This document shows positions 7,822 to 17,013 of a DNA stretch of 64,000 nucleotides, piece by piece. Each line of letters opens with the position of its first letter. Position 1 is the stretch's first letter. This DNA comes from Massilia putida (GTDB lineage Bacteria > Pseudomonadota > Gammaproteobacteria > Burkholderiales > Burkholderiaceae_D). The DNA is taken from assembly GCF_001941825.1 (NCBI RefSeq), contig NZ_CP019038.1, positions 2,294,001-2,358,000 on the forward strand, given 5' to 3'. Both the position numbers and the translations under genes were made by a program. The notes below the pieces were generated by a model that searched no databases, was not told the origin of the DNA, and worked only from the letters and a program-made list of their open reading frames with translations.

Positions 7822-8601
7822 TTAGCGGACGATGCAGTCGACACCATTCTGCTGTGCCGCCGCACCCTGCGACGCGAGCGGTCCGCCCACGCTGTTGCTG
7901 AACGACGGCGGCGGCGTGAACTTCAGGCCCGGATTCTGCGGGATGACGATGGGCGGCGCGTTCACGTTGGGCACGAAGCCGAACTGGCCGGCCGGAAAGT
8001 GCTGCGCGCCACCCGGGTTCGTCACGACGATCAGCCCTTCCAACACCGCCACGTGCAGGCCGGGCGCCAGATTGGACGCGGGCAAGGCGGAAGGCGGCGG
8101 CAGGCCGGGAACCGGCGCGGGCGGCTCGACCCACTGGGCGATGAACGTCGTGCCGCGGATGCCGATCGTGGCGGCCGGCGTCTTGAGCGAGAACTTCTCC
8201 TTGTTGCGCTTGCCCAGCAGGCCCGTGATCGAACGCAGGCCGCCCTTCAAGAGGCTGAACGCGGCGCTGTCGGCGTCAGGCTTGTCGGCCTCGTAGGCGA
8301 AGTTCTCGATCTTGAAGGTCGTGTCCGGACGCAGCGTGATCTCGCTGTTGTCGAGCAGGCGGATCTGCGCGTACGTGTTCTTCTCCGACACGAGCGTGTC
8401 GCCGTTTTCGACCTCGGACTTGGCCGCCAGCGCCTTGACGGTGCCGTCGGCCTTGCGGTCCATCAGCGGCCCGCTCAGGTGCGCCACGACGCCCACGACC
8501 TGCCCTGCCCACGCCGCGTTTGCGGCCAGCAGCAGCACGGCACACAACAACGCCCGGGCCAGCGCCTCAATTGCAGTACAGTTTGGTCGCAGGTTTTTCA
8601 T
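7822..8601 (-). CDS. FecR-domain periplasmic protein linked to two-partner secretion
   Basis: A 259-residue exported protein. A signal peptide (about 1-32, ending AANAAWA) is followed by a FecR-type domain (about 33-155) with the features GDTLVSEKNTYAQIRLLDNS and TPAATIGIRGTTFIA. The C-terminal third is Pro-rich and ends DCIVR, with a single mature cysteine. There is no FecI sigma factor or TonB receptor nearby, so it is not a classical iron-citrate anti-sigma regulator. Its start lies inside the 3' end of the TpsA gene (35-bp overlap), which implies coupled translation and a shared role. FecR-domain proteins of this kind are often found beside CHASE2-cyclases and surface proteins; the molecular function is unproven. 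Confidence 0.75.
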   Translation of the reverse strand: MKNLRPNCTAIEALARALLCAVLLLAANAAWAGQVVGVVAHLSGPLMDRKADGTVKALAAKSEVENGDTLVSEKNTYAQIRLLDNSEITLRPDTTFKIENFAYEADKPDADSAAFSLLKGGLRSITGLLGKRNKEKFSLKTPAATIGIRGTTFIAQWVEPPAPVPGLPPPSALPASNLAPGLHVAVLEGLIVVTNPGGAQHFPAGQFGFVPNVNAPPIVIPQNPGLKFTPPPSFSNSVGGPLASQGAAAQQNGVDCIVR

Positions 8602-11600
8602 TCTTGACTCCAGTTGATTCCACTTGCGCCGGGCCGGTCGAGCGCTCGCCCGGCTTGACGGCCGGCGCGCCGCTGTCGCCCTTGGTGTCGCCGCTGCCGC
8701 CGGCGACGATCGTCCCGGCCGCGGGGATGACCCGGTTGATGACCTGGACGGTCGTCTGCACCGCCTGGGCCACCGGCGTGCCCTGCGTGTTCTGGCCGGC
8801 GCCGGCGCTGCCGCTGAACGTCACGCAGCTGGCGTCGCCCGGATGCGTACTGCAGAACGATGCCGTCGGCAGCACCGCCTCGCAGCCGGCCGTGGTCGGC
8901 GCCGCCGCACACACGGCAAGCGTCGGCAGGCGCACGTCGCAGCCTTGCAGGCTCGGACTGCCGATGCATTGCGCCAGCGTCGGCAGCACGGCGTCGCAGC
9001 CGGGCAGCTTGCTGTTGGCCTGGCATTGCGTCAGCGTGGGCAGGATGCCGCCGCAGGCCGGATCGTGCGGGTTCGCGAGGCAGGCCTGGAATCTCAGCGC
9101 CAGCACCTGCGAGCAACCCTCGACCGACGGCGTCAGCTTGCACACGTCCAGCTTGGGCAGGACGTCGCCGCAGCCGGCGCCGGACGGATTGGCAAGGCAA
9201 GCGTCGAAACGGGCGCGCGCAAGCACGGCCGCGCAGCCGTATCCGCTGCCGTCCGCGCGGCACTGGTCCAGCGCCGGCAAGGTCGTCGCGCAGCCCGGCG
9301 CTTTCGGATCGGCGATACAGGCCGCGACGGCGTCGTGTTCCTTGATGACGGCCGCGCAGCCATACGTCGCCGGAGCGGTCTTGCAGACATCGTAGACGGG
9401 CAAGGTCGTCGCACAGCCCGGCGCTTTCGGATCGGCGATACAGGCCGCGACGGCGTCGTGTTCCTTGATGACGACCGCGCAGCCATACGTGGCCGGAGCG
9501 GTCTTGCAGACGTCGTAGACGGGCAAGGTCGTCGCGCAGCCCGCGGCCTTCGGGTTGGCCATGCATGCGGTGACGGCGTCGTGTTCCTTGATCACGAGGG
9601 CGCAGCCTGCCGCGGTGGGCTGGGCCGCGCACGTGTCGTATGTCGGCAGGACCTCGCCGCAATGCGGGCCGGACGGATTGGCCACGCACACCTGCAGCGC
9701 GGCCGCCAGCACGGGGCCGCAGCCGGCCGCGGTGCGGTTGGCGAGGCAGGCGTCGAGCGCCGGAGTCGGCGCCGGCGGCGGCGCGCTGTCCTTGCCGCCG
9801 GTGGTCACCTGCAGCTTGTCCTGGCTGGACACGGTGACGCTGTCGGCCGCGATCTGCGTGGACCCGCCCGTGATGCTGACATTGCCGCTGACCGACGTCA
9901 CGTGGGCGCCGGTGGCGATCGTCAATGCGCCGCCATCGTCGGCCAGCAGGCGCACGTTGCCGCTCGTCGTCGCCACGCGGCCATTGATGGTCAGCGGGCT
10001 GTGCGTCGTGAGGCTGATGTCCCCGCTGTTGGTGCGGACCTCGCCGGCGCCGTTGGTCACGTCGAACGCGGGCACGGTCATGCCGCCCACGCTGTCGACC
10101 GCGATGGCGCCGCCATTGCCCTCGCCGTCCTGCACGGCCCGCTGAAGCACGAGGGGTCCCGTGTTGGCGATGTTGATCGGGAGACCGCCCGCGCCCTGGT
10201 TGGACGCCATCAGCGTGCCGGTGCGGGTCTTGAGCGGGGTCGTCGTGGTGCCGATGCCGGCGCTGGACTTCAAGTTCAGCCTGCCGGCCTGGAGCAGGCC
10301 GCCGCCCGCGATGCCCGCGGCGTCCAGCGTCGCGTCGGTGCCGCCGGCGATGCCCGCCTCGAGCATCAGGAGGCCGCCACTGGTGACCTGCATGCCGGCG
10401 TTCGGCGCGGTGATGCCGGTCATGCCGTCGACGGTGCCGATGCGCAGGCCGCCCTGGTTGACGACGCTGAACAGGTTGCCGGCGGCCTTGCCGGACAGCG
10501 TGCCGATCTCGTTGGCGCCGGTGAGCACGACCTGGCCGCCGCGCACCGCCACATTGCCCGCCTTGACGGTGCCGGTATCCCGCTCGTAGATGCCGAGGGT
10601 CGACGTCAGCGCCACCGTGCCCGGCGCGCTCAGCGGCGCCTTGATCGCCAGCTCGCCGGCGCCGGCGTCCAGCGTCAGTTTCGCGGTCGTGAGCGATGCG
10701 GGGCCGGCGACGTCGATGCCGCCCCAGCCGCCCGCGAGTCCGCCGATCGTGAGTTCATTCGCCTTCACGTTGGCGAGCGCCGTCTGCCCGATCATGAAAC
10801 CGTCGTTCGAACCGGCGCCGCCGATCACCATATGCGTGCCAGTGCTATTCGGTTGCAGCGTGACGCTGCCGGCGGACACGGTCGCGCCGATGTTCAGGCG
10901 GTCGCCCTGCAACAGCACGGACTTGGACGCGGTCACGGCGCCCGCGATGTCGATCAGGCCGCCGTTCGCGTACTGGTTCGCGATGACGCGGCTCGCCGTG
11001 TTCGCGGACAGATCGACCGGCGCGCGCACGCGGATGTCGCCGGCGTTTTCCAGCACGACGTTGGCCGCCGTCGCCAGGCCGGCGTCGACCGAGACGGTGC
11101 CCGTGTGCGCGCTGTTGCCGACGTTGATCTCATAGAGGTTGCTGCCCAGGCGCTGCAGCGCCGCCGTGTCCAGCACGAGCGCACCCGAGGTGCTCGTCCC
11201 CGTGCCGATGCTGATGGCGCGGCCCGGGTCGAACGACGTCAACGTCAGGATCGGCAACTGGCCCCTGCCGGCGATCTTGCCGGACAGCGTGACCTGGTTG
11301 GCGCTGACGTCGATGTAGTTGGCGGTGGTCAGCAGGCCGTTGGCGCCCAGCGTGAACGCATTCCCCGCGCGGAAATCGAGGTCGTCGCCGGCACCCACCT
11401 GGGCATTGATGTTGATGTCGTTGCCGGCTTGTGCATGCACGCTGCCGGCCGCGTTCAAGGCGTCCGTGATGCTCAGGTCGTGGCGCGCCTGCAGGACGAC
11501 GTCCGTGCCGGCCGTCGTCAGCGTGGACGGGGCCACGCGGGTGACGCCGGTCGAGGTGCCGGCGGAAGTCGACTTGACGTCGCCCGCGCTCGCGTTGCCG

Positions 11601-12814
11601 CCCGCGACCACGTCGATGTCGTACGGGTCCAGCAGCCACGTGCCGTTCCTGCCCGTGGCGCCGGCCGCCTCGACCGCGATGCCGTCGACGTCCAGCAGGT
11701 GGCCCGATGTTTCCACCGCGCCGCCGGCCGCGCTGCCGCGGGCGGAGACGGTACCGTGCGCGCTGGTCGCGCCGTCGGACCACAGCACCACCTTGCCGCC
11801 GTTGCCGGCGACGCCGTCGGCCCGGATGACGGAGCCGAGAGCGACGCGGGTCTGCTGCGCGCGCATGCCGCCGCCCTGCCAGTCGCCGCCGACGAGCACC
11901 GTGCCGCCGTTGCGGCCGCTGGCATCGACGCCGGCGCCGGATGCGACATCCACCTGCCCGCCCAGCACCTGCACCGTGCCGCCGTCCGCGCCCGCGCCGC
12001 CGCGCGCGCTCGTGAAGCTGCCGGCATCCAGCGCGACCTTGCCGCCGGCCTTCAGGACGATGCGGCCGTTCGCGCCCATCACGGCGCTGTCGGCGTTGAC
12101 GAGGCCGCGCTGGTTGACCAGCGCGCCGTAGATGCCGATGCGGCCGCCCCGGGCGATCACCTGCCCCAGATTGACGGCCTGTCCGCTGGGCGCGGAAAGT
12201 TCCACGCGCAGGTCCGGATCGTTCGAATCCACCAGCTGCACGCTGTGGCCCGCCGCGAGGATCACGTCGCCGCCTGGCGCCGTGATGATGCCCGTGTTCT
12301 TCACATCCGGCGCGATCAGGAAGACCTGGCCGCCGCCCGGCGTCGCGATGGTGCCGTCGTTGCGGACGTTACCCGCCGTCGTTCCGGCCTGGAAGCGCTT
12401 GCGGCCGGCCTGGAAGTCGGCGTCGCTGATGTTCAGCGTCGACGCCACGAGGCCGTTCACGTCCACGCGCGAACCCTGGCCGAACAGGATGCCGTTCGGG
12501 TTGATCAGGAAGACCTTGCCGTTCGATTGCAGGGCGCCGAGGACCTTCGTCGGGTCCTGGCCCAGCACTCGGTTCAGCACCGCGCTGTCGCCGTTCTGCT
12601 GGATGAAGCGCGTGATCTCGCCGGCGCCGACATTGAAGCTCTGCCAGTTGATGACCGTGCCGGGCGTGTTCGTGATCGAGAACACGTTGCCCTGCTGGTT
12701 GAACGTGGCCTGGCCCGCGACCACCTGCGGCAGCGCGGGCGCGCCCATTGCGGTCCCGCAGTAGGCCGCGGCGAGCACCAGCGCGCCGAACCGTCGTTGG
12801 ATGGATGAAGTCAT
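8567..12814 (-). CDS. TpsA exoprotein: filamentous-hemagglutinin N-terminal domain with cysteine-repeat tail
   Basis: A 1415-residue secreted protein. A signal peptide (about 1-25, ending TAMGAPA) precedes a TPS/hemagglutination-activity domain (about 28-300) containing the family hallmark LINPNGILFG. Residues about 300-1000 look like a low-complexity right-handed beta-helix rich in G, A, T, V and N. Residues about 1010-1335 hold sixteen tandem C-x8-C motifs separated by 9-12 residues (32 cysteines), with recurring LPVYDVC and VIKEHDAV linkers. A Pro/Gly/Thr tail ends YCN. The frame is open further upstream to 13771, but the ATG at 12814 has GAGGA about 9 bases before it and starts the signal peptide. 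TpsB is encoded 11 bp upstream. Probable role: adhesin or matrix protein. Confidence 0.85.
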   Translation of the reverse strand: MTSSIQRRFGALVLAAAYCGTAMGAPALPQVVAGQATFNQQGNVFSITNTPGTVINWQSFNVGAGEITRFIQQNGDSAVLNRVLGQDPTKVLGALQSNGKVFLINPNGILFGQGSRVDVNGLVASTLNISDADFQAGRKRFQAGTTAGNVRNDGTIATPGGGQVFLIAPDVKNTGIITAPGGDVILAAGHSVQLVDSNDPDLRVELSAPSGQAVNLGQVIARGGRIGIYGALVNQRGLVNADSAVMGANGRIVLKAGGKVALDAGSFTSARGGAGADGGTVQVLGGQVDVASGAGVDASGRNGGTVLVGGDWQGGGMRAQQTRVALGSVIRADGVAGNGGKVVLWSDGATSAHGTVSARGSAAGGAVETSGHLLDVDGIAVEAAGATGRNGTWLLDPYDIDVVAGGNASAGDVKSTSAGTSTGVTRVAPSTLTTAGTDVVLQARHDLSITDALNAAGSVHAQAGNDININAQVGAGDDLDFRAGNAFTLGANGLLTTANYIDVSANQVTLSGKIAGRGQLPILTLTSFDPGRAISIGTGTSTSGALVLDTAALQRLGSNLYEINVGNSAHTGTVSVDAGLATAANVVLENAGDIRVRAPVDLSANTASRVIANQYANGGLIDIAGAVTASKSVLLQGDRLNIGATVSAGSVTLQPNSTGTHMVIGGAGSNDGFMIGQTALANVKANELTIGGLAGGWGGIDVAGPASLTTAKLTLDAGAGELAIKAPLSAPGTVALTSTLGIYERDTGTVKAGNVAVRGGQVVLTGANEIGTLSGKAAGNLFSVVNQGGLRIGTVDGMTGITAPNAGMQVTSGGLLMLEAGIAGGTDATLDAAGIAGGGLLQAGRLNLKSSAGIGTTTTPLKTRTGTLMASNQGAGGLPINIANTGPLVLQRAVQDGEGNGGAIAVDSVGGMTVPAFDVTNGAGEVRTNSGDISLTTHSPLTINGRVATTSGNVRLLADDGGALTIATGAHVTSVSGNVSITGGSTQIAADSVTVSSQDKLQVTTGGKDSAPPPAPTPALDACLANRTAAGCGPVLAAALQVCVANPSGPHCGEVLPTYDTCAAQPTAAGCALVIKEHDAVTACMANPKAAGCATTLPVYDVCKTAPATYGCAVVIKEHDAVAACIADPKAPGCATTLPVYDVCKTAPATYGCAAVIKEHDAVAACIADPKAPGCATTLPALDQCRADGSGYGCAAVLARARFDACLANPSGAGCGDVLPKLDVCKLTPSVEGCSQVLALRFQACLANPHDPACGGILPTLTQCQANSKLPGCDAVLPTLAQCIGSPSLQGCDVRLPTLAVCAAAPTTAGCEAVLPTASFCSTHPGDASCVTFSGSAGAGQNTQGTPVAQAVQTTVQVINRVIPAAGTIVAGGSGDTKGDSGAPAVKPGERSTGPAQVESTGVKNEKPATKLYCN
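9278..9646 (-). repeat. 123-bp tandem repeat within the TpsA gene
   Basis: Units begin at 9278, 9401 and 9524, exactly 123 bp (41 codons) apart. The first two are nearly identical; the third diverges toward its end. Each unit encodes two C-x8-C motifs. The unit keeps the reading frame, so copy-number change would add or remove pairs of motifs. Confidence 0.88.
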
Positions 12815-12825
12815 AAGAAAGGTCC

Positions 12826-14415
12826 TCAATACGCCAGCACCACGCGCACGTGGAGCTTGTTCCTGCTGGTTGCCGCCACTTGGCCGACGTGCATGCCGTG
12901 GCCGTAGTCGAGCTGCACGCTGGCCGCGCTGCCTGCCGCGAAACGCAGGCCGAGGCCCGTGCTGGAGATCGCGGCGCGATGCAGTTCGCTCGCCAGCGCG
13001 CGATTGCGCTCGCCCCAGGCCGTGTCGTAGAAGCCCAGCACGCGGCATTGCCAACCCGCGCGGTTGCACAGGTCCGGCGTGTACAACTCGACGTTGGAGA
13101 CGATGCCCGTGTCCGTGGCCAGATCGCGCTCGCCAAAGCCGCGCACGGTCGTCGCGCCGCCGGCGCCGAACTGCTCGCCCGGGACCAGCGCATCGCGCGT
13201 CCACTGGCCGTTCAGCAGCACGCGCGTCTGCCAGTCGGCGGCGATGACGTTGGTGAAGGCGGCCGCGAAGCGCACCATGCGGTAGCCGGCTTTGGCGCCG
13301 CTGCGCACGGCCGCGAAGTCCTCGGCGCCGCCGCGCGAGCCGCCCGGCACGTTCTGCAGCAAGGCGATCGAAAAATCGGTCTGACCGTCGGGCGCCGCAT
13401 GGCTGCCGGCATAGGCGATGCTCAGGGGACGCACGGTGATGTCGTTGCCGAAATTCTGCGTGCCGAAGACGACGTTGTTGCGGTAGGCCTTGACGTCGAG
13501 GCCGTACACGATGCGGCTCTCCAGGTCGCCGCGCTTGGGCAAGACATGGTTGTAGCGGGCGCCGTACACCGCGCCCTTGCCGCTCACCGTCAGGTCGAAC
13601 AGGCCGGCGTTGACGGCGCCCGAGTCGACGTTCGAATAGCTGGCGAAGAGGTCGACGGAATCGCCCAGCGCGTACAGCGGCACGTGGTAGCCGGCGGCCC
13701 ATACGGCCACGCGGTCCGGGCGCTCGGCCGTCGTCGTGTACTGCAGCGTGCCCACGTGGTCGCGCCCCCACAGGTCGGCGTGCTGCAGCATCACGCCCGC
13801 ATGGGTCTTGCCGGTGGATGCCGTGCCCGTGTTGTCGGCGTTGAACATCACCCGCCAGGGGCGCTCGTCCGCGACTTCGACCTTGGCGTCGACGACATCC
13901 TCGCCGCCCACGTCCGCGCCGGCGAGGCTCAGCTTGACCTTCTTGGCCGGGTTCTCGTTGACGAGTTTGAGGTTGCGCGACACGTCGTTCAGGTTGGGCG
14001 TCGCGCCCGGCACCAGCGTGGGCAGGCTGGCGCGCACGTTCGCCTCGGAGAACCAGCGGTTGCCCGTGACCTCGACCTGGCGCACCTTGGTCTGGATGAC
14101 GTTCAGGCGCACGACGCCGCCATTCAGTTCCTGTTCGGGCAACTGGACGGTGACCACGTTCCAGCCGTGCGCGTGGTACAGCGCCTCGAGCGCTTCCAGC
14201 GCGCGCTGGACGTCGCCGAAATCGCGCCCGCTGCCCGCGTACGGCGCCACCGCGGCCTGCACCTCGGCAGCCGGCAGCAGCGTGTTGCCGCTTACCTCGA
14301 AGCGGCTGATCTCGAACCGGATCGGCTCAATCGCCCAGGCAGCGCCGACGGCGGCGGCCAGCACCGAGCCCGCGACCAGGCGTGCCAAGCATAGTTTCAT
14401 GTTGTCGATGACCAT
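12826..14415 (-). CDS. TpsB outer-membrane transporter, ShlB/FhaC/HecB family
   Basis: A 529-residue Omp85-superfamily pore that exports the TpsA protein across the outer membrane. After a signal peptide (MKLCLARLVAG to AAWA) come two POTRA domains (about 35-110 and 112-185; GNTLLPAAEVQ and VTGNRWFSEANVR start them) and a 16-strand barrel with the loop-6 motif TTVRGFGERDL. The protein ends in an aromatic residue (VVLAY), as outer-membrane barrels do. Two starts are possible, at 14415 and at 14400; the second gives the cleaner signal peptide, and neither has a strong Shine-Dalgarno. It is 11 bp upstream of the TpsA gene, the usual tpsB-tpsA order. Confidence 0.9.
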   Translation of the reverse strand: MVIDNMKLCLARLVAGSVLAAAVGAAWAIEPIRFEISRFEVSGNTLLPAAEVQAAVAPYAGSGRDFGDVQRALEALEALYHAHGWNVVTVQLPEQELNGGVVRLNVIQTKVRQVEVTGNRWFSEANVRASLPTLVPGATPNLNDVSRNLKLVNENPAKKVKLSLAGADVGGEDVVDAKVEVADERPWRVMFNADNTGTASTGKTHAGVMLQHADLWGRDHVGTLQYTTTAERPDRVAVWAAGYHVPLYALGDSVDLFASYSNVDSGAVNAGLFDLTVSGKGAVYGARYNHVLPKRGDLESRIVYGLDVKAYRNNVVFGTQNFGNDITVRPLSIAYAGSHAAPDGQTDFSIALLQNVPGGSRGGAEDFAAVRSGAKAGYRMVRFAAAFTNVIAADWQTRVLLNGQWTRDALVPGEQFGAGGATTVRGFGERDLATDTGIVSNVELYTPDLCNRAGWQCRVLGFYDTAWGERNRALASELHRAAISSTGLGLRFAAGSAASVQLDYGHGMHVGQVAATSRNKLHVRVVLAY

Positions 14416-14753
14416 ATCGTTATTGTTCTAGCCCATGCATGCCCGGGCCTGCGGCGATGCCGCTGAAGAGGAAAACCCTCGATTTCATGCGAGTGTAATC
14501 AGGTTTTCCTTGCTTGAGAGAAAAATTAGTGGCGATTACGAATCTTCCCCACGGGATGGGGGGAATCCCGGACGCCGCGTTGTGTGGCCGATACAGCCGA
14601 TCCGTCGCCACGCGAAAGCGGGGCCCATGCCGAGGCGCCGAAGCCGGCCCATTCATGCGACCGCCTGTATTTCCCATGCACGGAATCCAGTTGCTCGGTA
14701 TTGGGGGTACAGCCCGATGAGCCGTTCCCGCTTTTGCGGGAACGACGTCGGTG
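14416..14753. other. Gap upstream of tpsB with a REPIN-like repeat
   Basis: No gene is seen. Bases 14480-14540 are AT-richer and may hold the tpsB promoter on the minus strand. The part nearer the cyclase gene is occupied by the paired palindromic repeat at 14603-14747. The gap means tpsB probably has its own promoter and is not simply read through from the cyclase gene. Confidence 0.55.
14603..14747. repeat. REPIN-like paired palindromic repeat
   Basis: The left unit (14603-14630, CGTCGCCACGCGAAAGCGGG) is degenerate. The right unit (14724-14747) is GTTCCCGC/GCGGGAAC with a 4-base loop, followed by GACG. They are in inverted orientation about 95 bp apart, the same layout as at 2037, 29194 and 47840. 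Confidence 0.65.
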
Positions 14754-17009
14754 TTATTTGGTATCGAACGTCGTCACCCCATCCCACCCTTCGCCCGGGG
14801 GAGCCGCGCGCCAGCGCGCGATCCGCTCCAGGTACAGGGCATAGAGCGCCCGCTGCGGGTGCGCCCCGTGCAGCGCCGCGATGGCCGATTCGGCGGCGTC
14901 CCAGTCCCGCGCGCGCACCCGCGCCAGCGCCGCGTCCCACGCGGCCAGTTCGTCCAGCACGGCCGGAGCGACGTCGGCCGGCTTGCCCAGCGGTTCGAAG
15001 ATCGCGACGGGCTCGTTCTTGCCCTTCACGCGCACGAGATCCAGCTCGCGGTAGACGAATTCCGGCGCCGCCAGGCGCGTCGCCTCGCCCACGGCGATGC
15101 CGACCCCATAGACCTTCGTGATGCCTTCCAGGCGCGACCCGAGGTTCACCGCATCGCCCATCACGGTGTAGGCACGGCGGATCGCGGACCCCATGTCGCC
15201 CACGTGCATCAGGCCGGAATTGATGCCGATGCCGATGGCAAGCGCGGGCCAGCCGCGCCGCTGGAAGTCGTCGTTCAGGCGCGCGGCGCTGGCCTGCATC
15301 AGCAGCGACGTGGCGACGGCGCGGCTGGCGTGGTCGGCGAAGGCGACGGGCGCGCCCCAGAAGGCCATCACGGCGTCGCCGATGTATTTGTCGAGCGTGC
15401 CCTGGTGGCTGCCGCGGATATCCTCGGACATCGCCGTCAGGTACAGGTTGATGTATTCGCGCAGCGCCTTGGGCGACAGGCCTTCCGAGATCGTCGTGAA
15501 GCCGCGCACGTCGACGAACATCACGGACAGCTCGCGGCTCTCCCCTTCCATCGTATAGGCTTCCGGGTTCTCGGCCATCTGCGCGACGAGTTCCGGCGCC
15601 ACGTATTCGCCGAAGCGCGAGACGAGGGCGCGGCCCTTGCGGTACTCGAATAGAAAGCCCCACGCCACGTTCGCGACGAACAGCAGCGCGACGAGCAGCA
15701 GGCAGACGAACATGTCGATCGTCCAGTCCATCTGGCGGTACAGGAACCAGTTGAATGCGACGACGCCGGCGAAGACGGCGCCGGACGCCAGCACGGCCGG
15801 CAGCGGCGCCAGCGCCGGCAACAGCAGCGCGAGCAGGGTGCCGGCCACCGCGATCTGGAAGAATTCGAGCGCGGTGGCGTAGTCCGGACGCGATTTGAAA
15901 CGGCCGTCGAGGATGGACTTGATCACGTTGGCGTGCACCTCCACGCCGGGATAGACGCTGCTCACCGGCGTCGAACGCATGTCCTGCAGGCCGGGCGTCG
16001 TCGTCCCGACGAGGGCGATGTGCCCTGTCAGCACGGCGGCGGGCACCTTCCCGTTCAGCACATCGACGGCGGACACGTAGCGGAACGTTCCGCCCTCCGG
16101 ACCGCCCGGGCCGCGGAACTGCACGACCGTCGTCAAGTCGTCGCCGACCGGTATCCGCAAGTTCTTGTGCGGCAGCGCGAGCACGATGGCGTCCGCGCCG
16201 GCCGCGCCGTTCTGGCCGGCGAGCGACTCGTCGCCGAAGTCCGGGCGGATGGATGTCGCGCCCAGGCCCACGGCGGCCGTGGCGAGACCGAGCGACGGAT
16301 AATAGCCGTCGCCGACGCGCTGCAGCAGCGGCACCGTGCGCACGACGCCGTCCACGTCCGGAACGAAGCTGAAGCTGCCGGCGCCCCGCGCCGCCGCCTG
16401 CAGGCGCGCGATGTTCGCTTCATAGCCGGACGACCTGCCGGCGTCGAGCGTCCGCCCGCGCAGGTCCGCGACGGTGAACGCGGGCTTCGGCAGCACGCCC
16501 TTGGACAGGTCCGACGACAGGTTATAGCCCAGCACGACGGGCCGTCCGGCCAGCGCCTTGGCGAAGCGGCCGTCGTAGTCGAGTTCAGGCTCGAGCGCGG
16601 CCAGCTTCGTCGCCATGCCCGGCACGTCCTTGAGTTCGCGCTGCGCAAGGCGCTCCAGCACGGCGTAGCCGGAACTCGTATCGGGTTCGGGGAACGACAC
16701 GTCGAAGCCGATGGCCCTTGTGCCGTAGTGCCCGGCCAGCTGGTCGACAAGCTTCGCCATCACGTCGCGGCTCCACGGAAACCTGCCGACGGCGGCGATG
16801 CTTTTCGGGTCGATGTCGACGATGACGATGCGCGGGTCGGGCACCGGCCCGTCCAGGCGCATGCGCAGGTCGGAGATGATGGCGTCCTGGCGTTCGATGG
16901 CGCCGCTGTGCCACGTGCCGTTCGTGTACAGCATCGCAGCCAGCATGAGGGCGAAGCCGAGCGCCCAACGGGCGCCGTATTTGCCGAAGGCCTTGCGCAA
17001 CCGGGCCAT
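14754..17009 (-). CDS. CHASE2-domain class III adenylate cyclase
   Basis: A 751-residue membrane signalling enzyme. An N-terminal membrane segment (about 15-30) leads to a periplasmic CHASE2 sensor (about 35-370; IVIVDIDPKSIAAVGRFPWSR and IGFDVSFPEP are typical). Two to three membrane helices (about 385-460) are followed by a class III cyclase domain (about 495-690). Both metal aspartates are present (MFVDVRGFTTISE and DKYIGDAVMAFWGAP), as are the substrate lysine in the second motif and the transition-state Asn/Arg in GDAVNLGSRLE. The AYTVMGDAVN context favours ATP over GTP, so it should make cAMP. It starts 4 bp after the HD-GYP gene, forming an operon that couples two nucleotide second messengers. 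Confidence 0.9.
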   Translation of the reverse strand: MARLRKAFGKYGARWALGFALMLAAMLYTNGTWHSGAIERQDAIISDLRMRLDGPVPDPRIVIVDIDPKSIAAVGRFPWSRDVMAKLVDQLAGHYGTRAIGFDVSFPEPDTSSGYAVLERLAQRELKDVPGMATKLAALEPELDYDGRFAKALAGRPVVLGYNLSSDLSKGVLPKPAFTVADLRGRTLDAGRSSGYEANIARLQAAARGAGSFSFVPDVDGVVRTVPLLQRVGDGYYPSLGLATAAVGLGATSIRPDFGDESLAGQNGAAGADAIVLALPHKNLRIPVGDDLTTVVQFRGPGGPEGGTFRYVSAVDVLNGKVPAAVLTGHIALVGTTTPGLQDMRSTPVSSVYPGVEVHANVIKSILDGRFKSRPDYATALEFFQIAVAGTLLALLLPALAPLPAVLASGAVFAGVVAFNWFLYRQMDWTIDMFVCLLLVALLFVANVAWGFLFEYRKGRALVSRFGEYVAPELVAQMAENPEAYTMEGESRELSVMFVDVRGFTTISEGLSPKALREYINLYLTAMSEDIRGSHQGTLDKYIGDAVMAFWGAPVAFADHASRAVATSLLMQASAARLNDDFQRRGWPALAIGIGINSGLMHVGDMGSAIRRAYTVMGDAVNLGSRLEGITKVYGVGIAVGEATRLAAPEFVYRELDLVRVKGKNEPVAIFEPLGKPADVAPAVLDELAAWDAALARVRARDWDAAESAIAALHGAHPQRALYALYLERIARWRAAPPGEGWDGVTTFDTK

Positions 17010-17013
17010 GCGC

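Noticed and set aside
7822..8601. Classical FecR iron-citrate regulator
   Set aside because: It is an exported protein without the cytoplasmic anti-sigma part and has no FecI or TonB receptor gene beside it.
9278..9646. CRISPR-like array
   Set aside because: The 123-bp units are contiguous, in frame and coding; there are no spacers and no cas genes anywhere in the window.
8624..12808. A very long open frame on the plus strand opposite the TpsA gene
   Set aside because: It is a high-GC mirror of the real gene: Arg/Ala/Gly/His-rich composition, no domain, no Shine-Dalgarno, and the opposite strand has a clear TPS domain and signal peptide.
12815..13771. N-terminal extension of the TpsA frame
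   Set aside because: The extra 319 codons overlap tpsB in another frame and are Arg-rich. The ATG at 12814 has a Shine-Dalgarno and begins a signal peptide.
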